This document shows, piece by piece, positions 60,969 to 64,000 of a stretch of 64,000 bases of DNA. The translations under genes and the position numbers were made by a program. The DNA is from Archaeoglobales archaeon. GTDB lineage: Archaea > Halobacteriota > Archaeoglobi > Archaeoglobales > Archaeoglobaceae. Every line of letters begins with the position of its first letter. The first letter of the stretch is position 1. Below the pieces are notes generated by a model. That model worked only from the letters and a program-made list of their open reading frames with translations, ran no database searches and was not told where the DNA came from. The stretch covers positions 168,189 through 232,188 of the forward strand of contig JASFYJ010000002.1 in the NCBI GenBank assembly GCA_030055525.1, read 5' to 3'.

Positions 60969-62004
60969 TCAGTTTCACCTCCAAAAAACGAACTATCTCT
61001 TCGGCAATCTCAAAGACAGGTTTTACTGAAACTATCGCTCCTATCTCTATCGCAGCTCTTGGCATCCCAAAAACAACGCAGGTATCTTCACTGCTTGCGA
61101 TTGTCAAACCTCCAAGTTCTCTTATCTTCTTGAAACCTTTTGCACCATCGCAACCCATGCCAGTCAAAATTGCAGCGACGCAGTTTCCCCTGTAAACTTC
61201 CGCTATGGATTCGGCGGTTACATCAACTGAAGGCTTTACAGCATTTACAGGTTTTTCGTCGACTATCTTTATCCTTACGATGTTCTCGGCTATCTTCTTC
61301 AGCTTCATATGATACCCACCGGGAGCTATGTAAACAATACCTTCCTTCACCCTCTCATTGTCCTCAGCCTCCTTTACCTCTACCTCTGAAATCGATGCAA
61401 GCCTATCTGCAAGCTGTTTTGTAAATCCAACAGGCATATGTTGCACAACAAAAACAGGAGCTGGGATATCTTCTGGCAAACGAGGTATTATCATCTCTAA
61501 AGCCGAAGGACCACCGGTTGAAGAGCCAATTAAAATACAAACATTTTTATTTTTTTTCCAATTTCCCTTCACAACTCCCAAATTAATTTTTTTCAAATTT
61601 TGTAATCTTAAAGCGTTTATATTCGAATCTGCAGCGGTTTTTACTTTGCTAACGATCTCTTCCCTTATAGACTCCAGATCTGGGACAACACCAGATGGTT
61701 TGGTTATAAAATCTACGGCTCCGAGCTTTAGGGCATCTATCGTTTCTTTCGCCCCTTCTCTTGTAAGGGAGCTGAGCATAACTACGGGCGTTGGCTTTTT
61801 TTCCATTATAAGCTTCAGGGCTGTTAAGCCATCCATCACTGGCATGTTTATATCTAACGTAACGACGTTGGGGTTAAGAGTTAGAACTTTTTCCACCGCT
61901 TCCTTGCCATTCTTTGCACTAACTACCTCAAATCCTGCCTTTGAAAGTATCTCAGAGAGAGCCATCCTTATGAGGGCTGAGTCATCAACTACGAGTACCC
62001 TCAT
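60961..62004 (-). CDS. cheB: CheB, receptor methylesterase response regulator
   Basis: 347 aa. N-terminal receiver (VVDDSALIR, Asp in VVTLDINMPVMDG, KPSG switch Lys) and C-terminal esterase with catalytic Ser in IGSSTGGPSALE, His in VVQHMPVGFTKQLA, and Asp in LTGMGCDGAKG. It removes methyl groups (and may deamidate) after phosphorylation by CheA. It overlaps cheY by four bases. Confidence 0.97.
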   Translation of the reverse strand: MRVLVVDDSALIRMALSEILSKAGFEVVSAKNGKEAVEKVLTLNPNVVTLDINMPVMDGLTALKLIMEKKPTPVVMLSSLTREGAKETIDALKLGAVDFITKPSGVVPDLESIREEIVSKVKTAADSNINALRLQNLKKINLGVVKGNWKKNKNVCILIGSSTGGPSALEMIIPRLPEDIPAPVFVVQHMPVGFTKQLADRLASISEVEVKEAEDNERVKEGIVYIAPGGYHMKLKKIAENIVRIKIVDEKPVNAVKPSVDVTAESIAEVYRGNCVAAILTGMGCDGAKGFKKIRELGGLTIASSEDTCVVFGMPRAAIEIGAIVSVKPVFEIAEEIVRFLEVKLNE

Positions 62005-62363
62005 GTTCCAGCCACTTTCTTAAGCTCTTCAACCACCTTTGCCGCTTGGAAAGGCTTGACGATGTAACCTCTTGCTCCTAGCTTTATTGCAGTTTTAACC
62101 ATCTGTTCCTGACCAACTGCAGTACACATCACGACTTTTGCATTCGGATCGATCTTTTTTATCTCCTTCAGAGCATCTATTCCGTTCATCTCCGGCATTA
62201 CTATGTCCATTGTCACAACATCTGGCTTCAGTTGCTTGTAAAGTTCAACTGCCTGCTTTCCATTCTCTGCTTCGCCAGCTATATCAAAACCTGCCGAGAA
62301 AAGTATGTTTTTCAGTAGCTTCCTCATAAAGGCGGTATCATCAACAATAAGTACACGAACCAA
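62001..62363 (-). CDS. cheY: CheY, chemotaxis response regulator
   Basis: 120 aa if translation starts at the TTG at 62363, where GGGGTGG is well placed; the track start is nine codons earlier inside cheF. Receiver residues: VDDTAF, Asp in VVTMDIVMP, Thr in CTAVGQ, Lys in VKPFQ. In archaea CheY-P reaches the archaellum motor through CheF, which is encoded just upstream. Confidence 0.95.
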   Translation of the reverse strand: MVRVLIVDDTAFMRKLLKNILFSAGFDIAGEAENGKQAVELYKQLKPDVVTMDIVMPEMNGIDALKEIKKIDPNAKVVMCTAVGQEQMVKTAIKLGARGYIVKPFQAAKVVEELKKVAGT

Positions 62364-62364
62364 T

Positions 62365-63168
62365 TTAACCACCCCTTGAGACCTTTTCAACTAACTCGCT
62401 TACAATCGCCACACCCTTCGGTGTAAGTTCAACCTCCTTTCTAACCTTAACGACCCTAACCAAACCCAGGGATATCAGTTTATCGTATATAGCGTTCAAT
62501 TCATCCGTGTTTATTCCGAGGATGGATTCTATGTTGCTTGAATCAACCCCTGTGTATACCATCTGCAGAACCTGCTCTTCAATTTCTGAAAGCTTTTCTT
62601 TGGGTTTTTGCAAATTTATTATCTTTCTTAGATATTCCTGAAGCATTTCCAAGGTCGTTTCTGGGCAGAGAACGAAACTTACAACCACTTCTCCCCCATC
62701 TATGTGTGTCACTGCGAGAACCCTTCTCTCCTTTTTGCCCACAGTTCTTATATCTCCCTTTACACTTCCTATGGCATCTATTGGAATCCTTAGCTGCTTT
62801 GTTGGTGATAAAAACCAGATAGCTCTCTCTGTTACGCTCAGATATCCCTTCTCCCACTTTGAAGTGTTTACAAAAACTCCTCCACGAAAGGCTGGAGATA
62901 AAAAATAAACTGCGAACCTGTCAGACTTTAAATTGAATGCTAAATATCGAAACACGCTTCTCTGCTTTTCTTTGAAGTTGAAGTAAAAATCAACCTCCTT
63001 TTTTATTCTAATGGCCTCTTTTCCGTCAATTTGGACAATCTCAATATCTTCGATCTCTTTAAGAGGAATAGTATTTTTTTCGAATAATATTTCTCTATCG
63101 CTAATAATAACATCCACCTCTCTCCACCCTTTTTCGTGTATCTCCGCTCTCAGTTTTAGAGCTTTCAT
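62365..63168 (-). CDS. cheF: CheF, archaeal chemotaxis-archaellum adaptor
   Basis: 267 aa. An N-terminal beta-rich domain with EVDVIISDREILFE and WEKGYLSVTERAIWFLSP repeats, and a C-terminal wHTH-like segment (LSEIEEQVLQMVYTGVDSSNIESILGINTDELNAIYDKLISLGLV). This matches archaea-specific CheF, which links CheY to the archaellum motor switch. It is coupled by a 4-base overlap to cheW. Archaellum genes themselves are not in this window. Confidence 0.88.
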   Translation of the reverse strand: MKALKLRAEIHEKGWREVDVIISDREILFEKNTIPLKEIEDIEIVQIDGKEAIRIKKEVDFYFNFKEKQRSVFRYLAFNLKSDRFAVYFLSPAFRGGVFVNTSKWEKGYLSVTERAIWFLSPTKQLRIPIDAIGSVKGDIRTVGKKERRVLAVTHIDGGEVVVSFVLCPETTLEMLQEYLRKIINLQKPKEKLSEIEEQVLQMVYTGVDSSNIESILGINTDELNAIYDKLISLGLVRVVKVRKEVELTPKGVAIVSELVEKVSRGG

Positions 63169-63617
63169 GATCTGAACTTTTCAACCTCATCATCGCTCAG
63201 AACTTTGTTCAAGTCTATGAGGATCATCAGACCATCGGGAAGTTTTCCAATTCCCTTCAAAAACTTCGCTTCACTTCTTGAAGTTATTATCGACGGTAGC
63301 GATTCGATCTCCTTTTCGCTCAGATACTTGACCTCGTTAACTGAATCGACCATCATACCTATCACCGCATTGTCGTGTTCGACGACTATTATCCTAGTGT
63401 CGTTATCTATGGGCTTAGCTTCCATTCCAAAGCGCTTTCTTAGATTTACTATCGTAGTTATCTGCCCTCTCAGGTTTATCACACCTTCAACAAAGTTTGG
63501 AGCGTTTGGAATTCTCGTAATCTGCGTCGGCCTTATTATCTCTCTAACTTGAGATATTTCAACTCCGTATCTCTCGTCACCAAGCCTGAAAACTATAACC
63601 TGAGTAGCCCTATCCAT
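63165..63617 (-). CDS. cheW: CheW, chemotaxis coupling protein
   Basis: 150 aa. VIVFRLGDERYGVEISQVREIIRP, the beta-barrel motif FVEGVINLRGQITTIVNLRKRFG, and VDSVNEVKYL. It links the MCP to CheA. It is directly downstream of the MCP gene (24-base gap) and coupled to cheF. Confidence 0.96.
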   Translation of the reverse strand: MDRATQVIVFRLGDERYGVEISQVREIIRPTQITRIPNAPNFVEGVINLRGQITTIVNLRKRFGMEAKPIDNDTRIIVVEHDNAVIGMMVDSVNEVKYLSEKEIESLPSIITSRSEAKFLKGIGKLPDGLMILIDLNKVLSDDEVEKFRS

Positions 63618-63641
63618 TCTACACCACCCTAAATTTTTAAA

Positions 63642-64000
63642 TTAGTTCATATTCAATCTGAAGTTCTCAGCAATTATCTTCAGTATGTTCTCGCTGAACT
63701 CGTGTATCTTCTTTGCTGTATCTGTTATCTGCTGCATCGCAGCAGTCTGCTCTTCTATAGCCGCAGAAGTTTCTTCGCTGCTTGCGGCGTTCTCTTCAGC
63801 TGTAGATGCAACCTCTTCAAAGCTCTTTGCAACACTCTCTATCTTCGCAACGCTTTCCCTGACATTCTTGTTAACCTCATCTAGCATCTTGCTTATCCTC
63901 TCAACTGCAACGTTTATCTCTTCAGCCATCTTTAAAGCTGCAGATATTCCCTCCTTCCCAGCCTCACTGTTGGCTCCAACTTTGTTTATAGCTTCTATTA
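63642..64000 (-). CDS. Methyl-accepting chemotaxis protein, C-terminal part (window edge)
   Basis: The frame is open to the window end, so the gene continues beyond base 64000; the track's ATG is internal. The last ~118 residues form the descending helix of the MCP coiled coil, with the methylation-region pattern ASTAEENAASSEETSAAIEEQTAAMQQITDTA. The ligand domain and membrane segments are outside the window. It is the first known member of the che operon. Confidence 0.93.
   Translation of the reverse strand, partial: IEAINKVGANSEAGKEGISAALKMAEEINVAVERISKMLDEVNKNVRESVAKIESVAKSFEEVASTAEENAASSEETSAAIEEQTAAMQQITDTAKKIHEFSENILKIIAENFRLNMN

Noticed and set aside
1-64000. CRISPR array, rRNA operon or insertion sequence
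   Set aside because: No regularly spaced repeats, no rRNA-like sequence and no transposase-like ORF with terminal repeats were seen.

Overview
The window is a contiguous piece of an archaeal chromosome, most likely from the order Archaeoglobales. Support comes from archaeal TBP, TFB, thermosome, Top6B, RadA, Gar1, aRF1, class I LysRS, pantoate kinase and CheF, an intron in tRNA-Tyr, TATA-type promoters, and C1/methanofuran-linked genes (MfnF-like, FwdF-like polyferredoxin, CooS). Base composition is AT-rich. I cannot name the species from sequence alone.

Region by region. 1-10.8 kb is a hydrogenase region: the hypC tail and hypE (+), then hypF, a MinD-type hypB and hypA (-), a maturation protease (+), and a five-gene operon (-) encoding a NuoE/NuoF-coupled [NiFe] hydrogenase with unusual electron-transfer subunits. 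11-19.6 kb holds an intron-containing tRNA-Tyr, a receiver/FIST/histidine kinase operon, pyrG with a tiny Trm112-like gene missed by the ORF track, a CaCA exchanger, a thermosome subunit, a second lone receiver and a flavoprotein. 19.6-36.7 kb is mainly housekeeping: top6B, lysS-radical SAM-DUF2551-uppS, aRF1, a UbiD-family decarboxylase, polyferredoxin, coaBC-pantoate kinase-nitrilase, asd, radA, gar1-tfb and two tRNAs. 36.7-48.6 kb has an ACT regulator, a secreted-protein/LolD/FtsX export module, a TctA-type permease, cooS with an HTH_10 regulator, a frameshifted MFS gene, a HIT protein, tbp and a HAD phosphatase. 48.65-51.38 kb is a very small integrated element in tRNA-Leu(CAG). 51.4-57.1 kb has tRNA-Arg, a DHH nuclease, and a cofactor/aldolase/AAA group. 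57.1-64 kb is a full chemotaxis operon (MCP-cheW-cheF-cheY-cheB-cheA-cheC-cheD-cheR, reading on the minus strand).

Two systems stand out. First, the hydrogenase operon: the 2Fe-2S/His-cluster front half of a HoxU/HydA-type protein is fused to the back half of a [NiFe] small subunit, while the front half of the small subunit is fused to the 2x[4Fe-4S] part and a reduced [FeFe]-hydrogenase-like domain. This looks like a reciprocal domain exchange between two electron-transfer subunits. Second, a 2,641-bp SSV-type integrated element: 60-bp att repeats (one mismatch) split a tyrosine recombinase into an RHH-like N-terminal piece and a catalytic C-terminal piece, and the protein reads straight through the tRNA-derived att sequence. 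It carries a RelBE-like toxin-antitoxin pair, three small unknown ORFs and gene debris, but no recognisable replication gene.

Several ORF-track starts use TTG or GTG upstream of a better start. I moved them where a Shine-Dalgarno sequence, gene overlap or family length decided it, and each case says so.
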